A DNA stretch of 47,642 nt, from the NCBI GenBank assembly GCA_018257865.1, contig JAEUBA010000140.1, positions 1 to 47,642 on the forward strand. The letters run 5' to 3'. Positions 32,150-44,516 of the stretch are shown in pieces. Below the pieces are notes generated by a model. It ran no database searches. It was not told the DNA's origin and was given only the letters and a program-made list of their open reading frames with translations. This stretch comes from Stereocaulon alpinum. Its lineage: Eukaryota > Ascomycota > Lecanoromycetes > Lecanorales > Stereocaulaceae. Both the position numbers and the translations under genes were made by a program. Each line of letters starts with the position of its first letter. Position 1 is the first letter of the stretch.

Positions 32150-35100
32150 TTATATTAATACTAATTATATACCCCTAAAATAGTTACTATCTCCTTATAA
32201 CTCTAATTCTAAAGCTAATAAATTAACCCTAAAACCTCCTAGTAATTCTAATATCTTTAGCCTTTAAGTTAAATATATACTATCTTAGGCTCCCTTAGGT
32301 CCCCTAGTAAAATAATAGTATAAGGAAATAACTACTATTATCGCTTATCCCTAAAAGACTTAGCTAACTTAAAGACCTCTAAAGCCTATAACTCTCTTCT
32401 AAAATATAAATACCTATATTATAGTAGCTAAAGAATCTTATAGTAGTAGTAGGAGCTTCCTACTTACCTCTATCTCTATCTTAAAGTCTAACTTTAGGTA
32501 CTCTTAGTAGGTTAAGGAGATAGATAATTAGCTTATACTTAATAACTTAAAGCCTTTTACTACTAAAACCTAAGTAAAAGCCTATATTATAATTTATAAC
32601 TAACTTAGGTTTAACGCCTAGAAAATTATAAAGAACCTTACTATAGTAGATAAAATTCTAACTAAAGTCTCCTTAAACTTTAAGCCTAAAGGGATTAGTA
32701 TCTATATTAAATTAGTATAATACCTCTATTTAACCTTTTTAGAATCCTCTAAGGATATCGCCGAATATACCTAAAAGTTTTAAGAGGTTAATACTAAACT
32801 TAAGGAGCTTAATACTAAAGTAGCTCTACTAGAATTATACCTAATTTACCTCTATCTTTTAGGACTTAGTAAAGCTTATAATACCTTTAAAATAGCTTAT
32901 ATTTAAAGCTATACCCTATTTAGCGCTAATAAAGTTAACTTTAATAAGGTCTCCCTAGCTACTACTAATAAAGAATAATAAATCTAAGCGTAATATAAGT
33001 ACTCCGGACTAGTAATATTTATAGGTAGGAAGTCTACTAAAAATTATAACTTTAGGAATAATAAGTCTTAAGAATACTACCCTTACTATAAGAAGCTTAA
33101 GTAAAAGGATACTTATTTAATTATAAAGTACTAATAGCTTTACCCTAAAATAAAACCTAAGAAGTTTAAGTCTAAGGATAAAAGGTTTAAGAAATAGAAG
33201 TTTAAATATAATAATAGCCCTATTAAAGGACTAATATTTAGGACCCTTACTACTAATAGCGACTTTAATATTTAAGGTACTAATATAAATAGGGTCCCTA
33301 TAATTAATATTAGATATATAGTAGTAATAATACTAGAAGTTAATCTATTAGGCCTAACTATTATTAATATAGGATATATATAGTACTCGTTCTACTAGTA
33401 CTTTAACTTTATAACCTTTAAGCCTACTATTAGTACTTTAATTACTAAAATTAGTAGGGTATAGCTTAAGCCTACTAAGTATAGGATAGTAAAGATCCTA
33501 TATTTAGGGAAGAATATACTATTATATAATATCCTTTATATACCTAAGCTAGGGGTAAACCTCCTCTTAGGCTCTTAGCTAATAGATATTAGAATCTATA
33601 TTAAATTTACTAAAAATAGCTATATAATCTTATACCCTAAGCTTAATAATATAATTACTAAATAATAATTCGGCCTCTATATATTATAACTTCCCTAGGG
33701 GTAATAACTTATATTAAATATATATAGTATACCTCTAGACGCTATCCGCTAGCTCTAATACGCCCGTATAGATTATATAGGTTAATAAAACATAGATTAG
33801 CTACCTAATATAGCTACTAAAGTAAACTTCTTAAAGAAATTCTTAGATAAATTAACTTATAAATACTATATTCTAAGCTGCTATTAGTCTACCCTATATA
33901 AAGACTTTATTAAACTTAGAATACGCCTAATAGAATTTATTTATAGTAATATTATAGGACCTATTAAGCCTATTAGCTTTAATAGTAGTAAATAGGTAGT
34001 TACCTTTAAAAATAACTTTACCTACTACTCTAAAGTCTACTACGTAAAATATAAATTAGAGCTTAGCGATCTATTCTAATAGTTCTAGTATAAGTATAAG
34101 TAAGTAGGGCGCCTAATCTAACGCCTATATATAGATAATAGGGGCGAATATATTAAAGGAACCTTTTAAGAATACCTTAGTCTTAAAGGGATTATCTATA
34201 AGCCTATAGTACTTAGAAACCTAGAATAAAATAGGACTACTAAATATTTTAGGTAGATCTTTATTAGATATATCTACCCTCTACTATTAGGCTCTAAACT
34301 TAATAAGTCTTTTTAGCCTAAAATTATAAAAATAGCTAATTACCTTACTATCTAAAGCTTAGTTATAAAGCTTAGGAAGACCCTATATAAGGCCTTCTAT
34401 AAATATAAGCCCTATCTTAGGTACCTAAGAACCCTTAGCTTTAAAATATAGGCGCGAAACTATCTCTAAAAGAAATTTATAGATAAAAGCGACCCCTATT
34501 TCCTTTTAGGATATAAAAGGGATAGCTATATCTTTTACTTATAATTATTAAAATAGCGCGCTATTATCCGCGCTATTAATATCTATATATAGGAGAAACT
34601 GCCCCGCTTCTATAGAGGTAAAGAACCCCTAGCTAAACGCTAATAGACCTCTACTTTAGGGGAGGTATATAATAGGAATTAGAATTCTATTAACTTTAAC
34701 TTAGATATATCCTTAGTATAATTACCTAATTAAGAATCCTTAGGAGAATTACCTCCTTTAGGGGGAGAATTACCTCCCTTACCCCTAACTTTTAAAGAAA
34801 TATTATATTCTCCTTCTTTAAGCCTAAGTTTACTATTAATACTAAGCTCTCCGGCCTTATTATAGCTAGTATTACTAATAATAATAGGTATTATAGAAGA
34901 GCGAAAGATAACTTAAGTCTTAGTAATATACCCTAAGCTTAATATCCCTAATATATAGAATCTCTCGCCGGATCCCCTTTATAGGTATTTAGCGATCTCT
35001 CTACTAGCTTAGGCGAATTTAGCGGAACCCTATAAACCTAAAACCTACGCTAAAGTAATAGCTAATAATATATATAAAATATAGTAGGAGCTCGCTATAA

Positions 35101-35352
35101 ATAACGAATTTAATTCCCTTATAACTAATAATACTTAGATACTAACGTCGCCCCTAGATAGCTAGAAAGTTCTTAGGGGTAGATAGGTCTATACCTTAAA
35201 GCGTAGCCCTAAAGGGGAAATTATACGCTATAAGGTACGCTAGGTTATTTAAGGCTTCGAATAATAAAAAGGTCTTAATTATAATAAGACTTTCGCCTTA
35301 GTAGTTAAACCTATAAGCTATAAGGCTATATTTATAATTACCGCCGCTATAG
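32150..35352 (+). pseudogene. Copia gag-pol relic (copy 3), 5' part
   Basis: Gag lies at about 32150-33000, the former zinc knuckle near 33073-33130, the protease region about 33250-33670, and the integrase about 33720-34790 with I-D-N-R-G-E near 34130-34150. The start of reverse transcriptase is about 34990-35352. A short insertion relative to copy 1 occurs near 33803-33825 (CTAATATAGCTACTAAAG), and a 21-bp tandem duplication at 34743-34784 adds seven codons in a linker between integrase and reverse transcriptase. The frame is cut at 35357 by the Gypsy element and resumes after 41280. Stops are numerous. Confidence 0.88.
34743..34784 (+). repeat. 21-bp tandem duplication in Copia copy 3
   Basis: GGAGAATTACCTCC occurs at 34743 and 34764; copies 1 and 2 have one unit. 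The length keeps the frame (seven codons). Confidence 0.75.
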
Positions 35353-35357
35353 ATTAG

Positions 35358-35579
35358 TATTACGGGCTAGCCTTTCGTTACTTACTAGTCCTTTATTACT
35401 TGCTAGTGTTTATACACCTTGGCGTTAATCTAACGCTAGGCCCTTTTGGCCTTAGCGCCTACTAAGCCGCGTCCCTAATATATTATATATACGCTCTATA
35501 TATATAGCTTTCCTTCCTTAGATTTATTCTCCTAGTCTAATAATACCCCTATTAACTCGCTCTAGGCCGGCCCCTAATA
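35358..35579 (+). repeat. 5' LTR of Gypsy family 1
   Basis: 222 bp, from TATTACGGGCTAGCC to GGCCGGCCCCTAATA. It keeps a few TG/CA sites lost in the 3' LTR (TTGCTAGTGTTTATACACC, CTTGGCG) and has lost others, so each LTR was mutated separately. A TATA-like stretch lies near 35490-35505. Confidence 0.9.
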
Positions 35580-37860
35580 TTAGAATAAATCTTATAACTT
35601 ACCCCTACCCTCGTGAGTATACTAGCGAGGTTAAATAAATGGTATAAACCTACTTAGTATTCGACCCTACTAAGGTAGTAGAAGAAACTAAATAACCCGC
35701 TAGAGGCGAAGACTATAAGGAGTAGTTACTAGCAGACGAAGCTATAGGATAGTAATTTAAAGCTAAAGAGGTATTAGCCTATTAATAATTAAAAGAGGCT
35801 GCGGCCTACTACTATAATATTACTAGTACTAGCGGGTGTTAAAGAAAATTTCTATAAACCTAAATTATACCTAATAATATAAGTCTAATCCTACTTACCT
35901 AAATACTAGGTACCTTAGTCTTCGTCCCTCTACCTACCTATCTACCCTAATAAAATTCGCTACTGTATACTTATATACTACCTCATAAGAGTATACGCTA
36001 AAGTATACTACCTAATTATCTAAGATTTTTATCTAGGAGCTAATCCCTAATACCTATACCCTCTCCTTTAGATCCTAACGACCTATTACCCTTAATCGAA
36101 ACTTCTAAGCTAGAAGATATAGAGGACTTAAGCTCTAAAGGAGCTACTGAAAATATAATTACTATACCCCCTCTACTAACTATTAATATAGGTAATACGC
36201 TAGCCTTTACTAAGACCTAAACTACCTTTATAATAACTACTATCTAAGCTATTATAGCGGCGGCCCTTATAGTAAATACCTCTACAGCTCCTAATCCTTA
36301 ATATTAGTAGAGATCCCTTATTACTAACCTCTAGCTATTAACGGACTATTACCTTCCTAAGCCTACCCCTAGTAGCTCTCCCGTTAATCTATCTAAAATT
36401 AAATATCCCTATAATCGTTTCAATAACTATAAGGGTAAGGTAGAATATAATTTATAGAAGATAGTAATAAAGCTATTTATTAAGGAATACCCTACTAATT
36501 TCTAAGAGGGATTAAAGTAAGTCTCTACCTACTTTAAGTACTCCTCTAGTAAAGCTTAAACCTTAATCCTTTAATATATAGATCCTAACTATATAAGCCC
36601 TACTAGGAACGCCTCCGATATCTTAAGGGTACTAAACTAGCGTTTTTTTAATTATAACCGTATTTAATCTACCCGCCTTATATATTATAAGCTTAAGATA
36701 GGATTAATAACCTATAATAATTTCCGGATTAAATTTACCTAGCTTATAACTATAGGGAAAATTAATACGAAGCGCTAGTTTAAGGATCTATATAAGAAAA
36801 TCTCCCCCGTACTAAAAAGGGATATCCGTACTAAGAAATATAAGATAAATAAGGACTATACTACCTTAGATAAGTTTCTCGCAGTCGCTAACTAAGAGAT
36901 ATATAATATTAGAGCTGAGGAAGCTACTATAAAGCCTTATTTAAATACTAACCCTTATAGTATCCTTAAGATAAGGAGCTAGTAAGCCCCCTTACCTACT
37001 CTAATCCCTTATATAAACTACTAAGTTACCTTTAGAGGTATAACTATACACTCCCTATCTAAGACTTATAAAGAGGAACCTTATAAAGAGGAGCGTCCTA
37101 TATTAAAGGATAAGCTAAAGTATTTCTATTATAACGAGGAAGGCTACTTCGCTACCGAATACCCGAAACGTCTCCGCGAGGTAGTATAAGAAGTCGGTAG
37201 CGAAGATAAGGACGTTAAAGATACTAAAGAAGTTAATAAGTTATTAGATTTAGAAAACTAGCTATCCTTAGGGAAGTTATCCCTAAGGACCTACTATTCT
37301 TATTATCCGTAGAATTCTATAATCCCTTTAGTAGGTATTTATTTATATATCCTATTACCTTAATAGCTTAGGATAAGGAATATAAATTAAAAGCTCTTAC
37401 TAATACTAGTACTACTATATACTTATTTATTAATAAAAAAGAAGTATAAATCCTTTCTAATACCCTTAATATTATCCCTATTCCCTTTTCTAAACCCCGA
37501 TACCTTTACGGATATAATAGTAAGATAAGAAGGAAGCCTATTACCTACGCTATCTATCCTTCTATATAAGTTAGCGATTATATAGAGTCCACCGTACCTA
37601 TACTTATTACTAACTTAGGTAATTAATATATTATCCTTAATAAGCTGTAGATAAATAAGTATAAGGTCCTACTAGATATAGTAGACGATCGTATTATCTT
37701 CGTACTAGGGCGTTACGACTATACTAGTATACCTACGCCTAAGCCGTATACCTCCAGCCTAGGAGTTAAAGCGAAATTAACTGCGTCTAAGCCGGTAAAG
37801 ATAAGCAAGATCGCGGTAGCAAAACCTAAGCTAAAGAAGGCGTTAGATATTAGTTAAATC
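35580..37860 (+). pseudogene. Gypsy family 1 gag and protease relic
   Basis: The leader and a first short frame (about 35600-35840) are followed by gag (about 36020-37200). At 37117-37176 the frame shows a perfect ghost of a CCHC zinc knuckle: K-Y-F-Y-Y-N-E-E-G-Y-F-A-T-E-Y-P. All three Cys and the His of C-x2-C-x4-H-x4-C have become Tyr, exactly what TG to TA and CA to TA changes produce. A protease-like segment follows (about 37560-37760), with the L-L-D stretch near 37670. From about 37790 RIP is lighter and several CA/TG persist. Non-functional. Confidence 0.85.
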
Positions 37861-40800
37861 GGTGTAGCAGCCTTCCACCTGCTAGCCTAGAATCTAAAGA
37901 AGTACTAAGTTCAGTGCTTCTCTATAACTCTTATAGAAATAGAACGCGAACTGAGAAAAGACACCCCTACTAAAGTAATACGTAAGACCACCGTCTATAC
38001 TAAGGATAATATTAAGAAGAAGCTCCTAAAGGAGTACTATAACTTAATTAATATCTTCGATAAAGAGAAGGTAAAAGAGCTCCCCCCGTATTAACTATAT
38101 AATTATAAAATCGAGCTGGAACTGGGGAAGAGGCTACTATAAAGTTAACTATACCTAATATCTGGTTTTAAGCTATAGAAGGTGAAAGAATACCTTAAAG
38201 AGAATCTAAAGAAGGGCTTTATCTTACTAAGTACTACTCCGTACGCGTTCCCTATACTATTTATATAGAAGAAGGATAGTAGCTTAAGATTCTACGTAGA
38301 CTACCGTAGACTTAATATAATTATAATTTAGAACCGCTATCTAATCCCCTTAATTAAAGAAGCCTTAGCTTATATAGTAGGTTATAAGTACTTTACTAAG
38401 CTTAATATTATCGCTATATTTAATAAGCTTAGAATATATCTAGATAGTAAGGACTATACTACCTTTACTACTTCCTTCGGAGCTTTCAAATACTATATAT
38501 TACCTTTCGAACTAATAGGAGGTCCTACCTCCTACTAGTAGTATATAAACGATACCTTATTTAAGTACCTTAACGACTTTTACTAAGTATACTTAGATAA
38601 TATCCTAATTTATAGTAAGACTAAGAAGGAGTACTAAGAGTATATTAGAAAAGTCCTCCTACAGCTTCGCGAAGTAGGCCTCTAAGTAGATATTAATAAA
38701 TACGAGTTCTATATATAAGAAACGAAGTTTTTAGGGCTAATAGTCTCTACTAGCGGATTAAAAATAAACCTAAATAAAGTTGATATAGTTACTAACTAGG
38801 AAACCCCTACCTACCTAAAGGAGGTATAAGTATTCGTCAGCTTTTATAATTTCTACTGTTAATTTATTAAGGACTTCTTAAAAACGGTGAAACTACTAGT
38901 AGCGCTAACTAAAAAAGATTACCTATTCTATTAGTCCGAAGTATACTAATTAGCCTTTAAAGAGATAAAGGATTTAGTAACTAGCGCCTTAGTACTAAGG
39001 TACTATAAAAGATCTTAACTAGCAGTGCTGGAGATAGACTCCTTAGACTACGTTAATAGTAGAGTTTTATTATAAGCGGACGATAATAGAGTACTATACC
39101 TAGTAGTATTCTATAGTAAGAACTTACTACTAGCAGAATATAACTACGAGATCTATAATAAGGAACTACTTATAATAGTTTATTACCTAGAGTACTAGCG
39201 CCCTAAACTCGAGTTAACTAATATCCCGATTTAGATCTTTACTAATTATAAAAGCTTAGAGTACTTTATATAGACGAAGGAGCTTACCCGCCGTTAAGCG
39301 AGATAGGCTGAGAAGTTAGCAGACTATAACTTTAAGATTATATACCGTACTAGGAAGTTAAATAGGAAAGTAGATACCCTAACTAAGTTACCTAACTCAG
39401 TACCTACGGATAAGGACGACTTACGTCTAAAATACTAGTATTATATACTACTATTACCTACGGAGGAGTAAATTAATATACTAATAGACGAGGACTTACC
39501 TCTCTACGCTAGAATTATATTAGCTAATTAGGATAATAAGGACTATATACGGCTGCGAGAGGCTATTAAGAAGAATCCTACCTAGATCTTTAAGGGTATT
39601 AATCTAAGGTACTACTCCTAACGCTATTATACCCTCTTCTATAAAGAACGCCTCTAGGTCCCCGCCTTACTAAAGCTTTATATCGAGCTTATAAAGGAAA
39701 GCTATAATCTCCCCGTAAGCGGTCACTTAGGAAGAGACCGTATACTAGAGGTTCTAAAGCGTTAATTCTACTAGCTAGGTATAAAAGAGGAAGTAGTACA
39801 CTATATCCGTAACTACTATATATACTAAAGAAGTAAGGTACTAAGGGATTAGTATAATAGACTTCTATAACCCCTACCGACTCCGGAACAGCGTTAGCAA
39901 AATATCTTAATAGACTTTATTATAGGTCTCCCTATTTTAGATAACCGTAACGCTATTTATATACTAGTAGACCGCCTTACTAAGGAATAGTACTACGCCC
40001 TATATACTACTACTAATAAGGGAACCTCTATAGAGGCTATAGTAGATATCTTACTTAACTACGTCTTCCGCACCTATAGTCTACCTAACTTAATTATATT
40101 AGACTGAGGTCTATAGTTCGTCTTATTAGTATAGAGGGTACTATACGAATAATTACGAATTAAGGTAAAGCTATCTACAGCGTTCTACCTAGAAACTAAT
40201 AGATAGACTAAAAGGGCTAATTAAGATATTAAGCGGCTACTAAGGACTTATTACTCCTATATATAAGACGATTAGGCCTATTAGCTACTAATTATAGAAT
40301 TCGCTAATAATAATACTATCGCTAACGCTACTAGTATATCTCCCTTCTTTACTAATAAAGGCTTCTATCCTTATATATCGTTCTCGCCGCTAGTAGAGCC
40401 TAGCCCTTCCGCTTAGGAAAGGACGTAGGCTACTAAGGTAAATAATATTACAGATAAAATAGTAGATATATTAGAATTTATTATAGAGTAGTCCGCCTAG
40501 AGCCGTAAGTATATAACGGACTAGGCGAATCGCTACCGATCTAATATATCCTATAAAGTAGGAGATTTAGTCTTCCTATCTAGTAGAAATATTACTACAG
40601 TATAGCTAAGTAAGAAGCTAGACGATAAAATACTAAGGCTATTTAAAGTTATAGAGAAAGTAGGATATTCCTACCGCCTAGAGCTCCTAGTAAGTATATA
40701 GATTAATAATATATTCTACCCTAGCCTATTATATAAGGCTGTGAGCGATCCCCTACCTAGATAACGCGCTGAACCGCTAGGGCCGGTAATCGTCGATAAT

Positions 40801-40905
40801 AAAAAGGAGTAGGAACTAGACGAGATACTAAACGCCTAATAGATAGGTAAGAACCGCCGGCTATAGTTCTGCGTCTAGTAGAAAGACGAAGGGTAACCTA
40901 ACCGT
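37861..40905 (+). pseudogene. Gypsy family 1 pol relic with chromodomain
   Basis: Reverse transcriptase spans about 38100-38770, with L-R-F-Y-V-D-Y-R-R-L-N near 38285 and the active site Y-L-D-D now Y-L-D-N at 38590-38601. RNase H spans about 38890-39390. Integrase spans about 39540-40700. Its zinc-binding start reads H-L-G-R-D-R near 39723; D-R-L-T-K follows at about 39968, then the L-D-x-G-x-Q-F block near 40100 and N-R-Q-T-K-R-A-N (from D-G-Q-T-E-R-A-N) near 40198. A chromodomain-like tail, E-x-E-L-D-E-I-L-N-A followed by I-G-K-N-R-R-L-x-F, lies at about 40807-40895. Chromodomains in such elements are known to steer integration to silent chromatin. Trp codons are almost all TAG. Confidence 0.92.
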
Positions 40906-41045
40906 TAATAGTATAATACGGATAGTAATAAATTTAAAAACGCAGCTAATATTATCGTAGATTTCTACCGCTGCTACTCTAGAAAGCCTAGTAGTCCTAG
41001 CTAATAGGAGACTGCTTATACGTATTAGGGTCGATACTTTCTTAA

Positions 41046-41057
41046 GGGGGGGGGTAA
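41046..41057 (+). promoter_or_regulatory. G-run beside Gypsy 3' LTR (polypurine tract)
   Basis: Nine G followed by TAA directly before the 3' LTR. The same tract has 11 G at 30583-30593 and 12 G at 22572-22583. Its place next to the LTR fits the plus-strand primer. Length variation is expected of a homopolymer. Confidence 0.65.
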
Positions 41058-41279
41058 TATTACGGGCTAGCCTTTTGTTACTTACTAGTCCTTTATTACT
41101 TACTAGTATTTATATACCTTAGCGTTAATCTAACGCTAGGCCCTTTTAGCCTTAGCGCCTACCGAGCTGCGTCCTTAATATATTATACACACGCTCTATA
41201 TATATAGCTTTCCTTCCTTAGATTTATTCTCCTAGTCTAATAACACCCCTATTAACTCGCTCTAGGCCGGCCCCTGATA
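41058..41279 (+). repeat. 3' LTR of Gypsy family 1
   Basis: 222 bp, ending CCCCTGATA, followed by the target duplication ATTAG at 41280. Confidence 0.9.
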
Positions 41280-41284
41280 ATTAG

Positions 41285-42535
41285 GACCTAAAGTAGATAG
41301 ACGTTAAAACAGTATTCCTCTATAGGGATATAAAAGAGGAGATCTTTATAGAATAGCCTAAAGGCTTTATTTAAGGGGAAGTAAAAGTTTACCGCCTAAA
41401 TAAGGCTCTATACGGCCTGAAATAATCCCCTTAAGTATAGTATAATACCTTCGCTAGCTTTATAAACGCTAAATTAGGCGTCGTCCCGTTAGAAGCTAAC
41501 TTAAGCGTATTTATTAACCCTAAAGATAGGACGCTGATTACCCTATATATAGATAATTTACTAATTACGGGCCCTAGTAAGGAAGCTATTTAAAGGGTTA
41601 AAGATACCCTTAACTATTAATTCTATATAATAGATTTTAGGCTATATAGCTATTACCTAGGGATAATAGTTACCTAGAACCGCTAATAATAAACGCTATA
41701 ACTAGGCTAAAAGGCCTATATTAAGAAAGTGCTTCGGGACTTTAGCCTCTAGGAATATAAAGAAACTACGACCCCTATAGAGATAACTTACTATTTTAAA
41801 AAAGCCCCTAATAGTTTTTAAGCTAACGCCTAAGACCGCCTACTATATTAGAAGGCTATTAGGTCGCTAATATACGTAATACTAAGGACTTAACCTAATA
41901 TTATATACCCTATATTAGTAGTTAGTCGCTACGGTATAAACCTAACGTAAGCTTATTAGGGAGTAGTTAAACGAATCTTCTAATATCTTAAGTTAATAAC
42001 TAAATACTAATTAACCTTTTTAGGACTAATTTAGGTACTAATAGGCTATACTAACTCTAATTAGGCGGGAGACTATAATACGCGCTAATCTACCTTAGGT
42101 TATATCTTTAATATAGGTAGCGGGGCTATTAGCTAGTCGTCTAAGTAATAACCTATTATAGCCCTTTCTACCTATAAGGCTAAATATATCGGTTAGACCT
42201 TAGTGTTTAGGGAAGCGGTATAGCTTTAAAACCTACTAAGGTAGCTTAAGCCTAGTAGCTAGGAACCCTAAGTAGTAATTATTTATAAGGATAATTAGGG
42301 CGTAATCGCCCTTATAAAGAATCCGGAATTCTATACTTATAGTAAGTATATTAATATACGCTACTACTTTATTTAGGAGTAAGTTACGAATAGTATAGTA
42401 GACCTCCGCTATATACCTATTAAATATTAAGTTGCTAATAGGCTTACTAAACCTCTCTATAAGGATAAATTTATAGAGTTCCGTAATAATTTAGGCTTAG
42501 AATATATCGCCTAAGGTAGAGCTTTAGTAGGAGTA
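41285..42535 (+). pseudogene. Copia gag-pol relic (copy 3), 3' part
   Basis: Continuation of the reverse transcriptase frame interrupted at 35357. The active site Y-V-D-D reads Y-I-D-N at 41546-41557, RNase H lies at about 42025-42530, and the closing T-K-P-L is near 42447. It aligns to 19341-20590 of copy 1. The right part keeps some TG/CG words (ACGCTGATTACC near 41530) and so is a little less mutated than the 5' half. Confidence 0.9.
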
Positions 42536-42909
42536 ACTACCTAAATCTAGTAGGAGTACCCCTAAGGATCGTATATAAATACGACTCTATTAGGGTAACT
42601 ATACCTAGATTATCCCTAAAGCTATTATTATACTTTATAATATCTATTAGCCCTATATACTACCCGACTAACTATTAGTAGGAAATTAGTATATATAAGA
42701 TAATTATTAGAATAAAAATTTAAATAACCGTATTTTACTATTTTTCTAGAAAGTTTTAGTAGTAGTAGTAAAAGATAAGCTCTACTATCCTACTAAATAC
42801 CGGGTATTTAGGGTAAAAAGTAGTTATAACTAGCGTATAGCAAATTAGTCGTTTTAGCGGACTATAATTTAATATATCTAGTATTCGGCGTACTATATTC
42901 GAGTAGGAG

Positions 42910-43041
42910 TATTAAAATTCGGGTGTTCGATATCCTAAGGCTTAGTTATTAATAACTAAGGCTTAGCCCTAACCCTTATATATATCTCGTATAGTCGTAC
43001 TTAGCTAGATAATCAAGTATTCTACCTATTATATTTTAACA
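42910..43041 (+). repeat. 3' LTR of Copia copy 3
   Basis: 132 bp, ending ATTTTAACA, preceded by the purine-rich tract GAGTAGGAG at 42901-42909. The flank GAACT does not match the left flank of the element. Confidence 0.9.
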
Positions 43042-44516
43042 GAACTTAGATTATTTTTATATAAGAGTACTTAACTAAGATTTATATTTCGAAGAACGGA
43101 ATAAGAAAGCTAATTAAGCTTTACGAGTAGATAATAATTTATAATACTCTATCTTTATTAGATATTATATATTAAGTATAAAGCTAGATATAGTATATTA
43201 GAAACTAGCTATCCGCTTTCTATATACTATATATATATATATAAGTTCCGCTCTTAATTAATATCTCTATCTATTATATTAAGCTCGCTACTTTTAATCT
43301 TTTAGTAGCTTAACTTACCTACTTTTTACTACTATAACGTACTTTTTTATAGAGAATAGCCTATATCGCCTAATTATATTAAGGTTTACTTATTTAGAGA
43401 TATAGTTACCTTACTAGTATTACCTTTACTTACTACTTTTACTAACTACTAACTAATCGCTATTATAAATTAAACCTTAGTATAAATCCCTACCACCCGC
43501 TGGTCCTTCTAAATTAGCGAATAATCCTTAATTCCTCCTATCCTAAGTAAAGAATCCCTAACCCTTTTCTATCCTAAGTAAAGAATCCTCGACCTTTCTT
43601 TCTTCTATTTATACTATCCTAAAGTTCTTCCCTAATCTACTTATACTATCCCTAAATTCTTCTTATCACCCGCCCCTCCGAATTATCTATAATATTATCT
43701 AATATAGCCGGTCTCCCTCTTATCGACCCTTATATTAATATAATACTAAAGCCTATCCTAATAGAGTATAAAGGCTAGCGACGCCGGCTCTAAGCTGGCG
43801 CACTAAGGTATAAGAGACGTAAAGTTACTAGATTCAGGTATTAAGTAATAGATATAATCATATTACTTAGTAGTAGAATAGTAGTAGAACTAATTTCTAA
43901 AGATCCTAAATACGGGGGAGTCCTAGGTAGTAATACTATTACTAAGCCCCTAGACTCTTAGTAATATTATCGCGTTAGCGTAGCTATAACGCGTATACGC
44001 TTAAGGGTTAATAGTATCCTCTCCTCTAAGCCCTAGTCCCTAGGTGCCTAAGTATATAGAATAGACTACTTATTAAAAACCCTTTAAACCTAGTAGGAAA
44101 CGTAAGGGAAAAGAGTTAACCTAGATACGACGTCGTTAAGGCGGCGTATTATATATATAGAATATCGTTTAACTATAATAACGCCTAAATCTATCGTAAT
44201 ATAGAAAGAATATATAGTAGGCGTAGTAGTAACGCGTAGTTATTAATAAATATAATCGATTACCGGCCGTTAGCGGGTAATAGTCGCGTTATTATATTAT
44301 AGGTGGTTATTATTATTATAAATAGCTTTACTATATAGCGACGTCGTAGCGATAATAACCTACGGGTATATAAATAATAACTTTTCCCCTAACTTTTCTC
44401 TCTTTATAACTCCTAATATAACTTATACGTTCCCTAATATTAGCGTACCTATATCGTAATTAATATTACTAATATAGTTAATAGTTCTTTTCGTTATAAT
44501 AATATCTAAATATTCT
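43042..44516. other. Unassigned repeat-derived sequence
   Basis: No gene recognised. Pyrimidine-rich stretches with a repeated word TATCCTAAGTAAAGAATCC (about 43538 and 43572) lead into a block (43680-43755) resembling 3532-3607. Around 43780-43870 CA/TG survive. There is a GC hairpin GCCGGC/GCTGGC (about 43788-43804) and an inverted repeat TAAGTAAT (43842-43849) / ATTACTTA (43862-43869). A TATA-like word TATATAAATA at about 44368 could mark a promoter of a degraded LTR. I cannot assign an element. Confidence 0.4.

Larger units (their letters stand above)
35358..41279 (+). mobile_element. Ty3/Gypsy chromovirus, family 1 (complete, nested in Copia)
   Basis: A 5,922-bp element with 222-bp LTRs (35358-35579 and 41058-41279), flanked by the 5-bp duplication ATTAG (35353-35357 and 41280-41284). 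The Copia sequence joins perfectly when the element and one duplication are removed. The order is gag with a zinc knuckle, protease, reverse transcriptase, RNase H, integrase and chromodomain. The roughly 13 differences I see between the LTRs are all transitions. It is the youngest datable insertion in the window. Confidence 0.95.
31210..43041 (+). mobile_element. Ty1/Copia retrotransposon, copy 3 (split by Gypsy)
   Basis: LTRs at 31210-31341 and 42910-43041 (132 bp each). Removing the nested Gypsy element (5,922 bp) and one 5-bp duplication leaves 5,905 bp, matching copy 1. The interruption falls in the reverse transcriptase region. The bases outside the LTRs are TAAAT at left, inside another Copia LTR, and GAACT at right, so no target duplication remains. 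The 3' part (41280-42900) keeps more CG words than the 5' part. A 21-bp duplication peculiar to this copy lies at 34743-34784. Confidence 0.93.
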
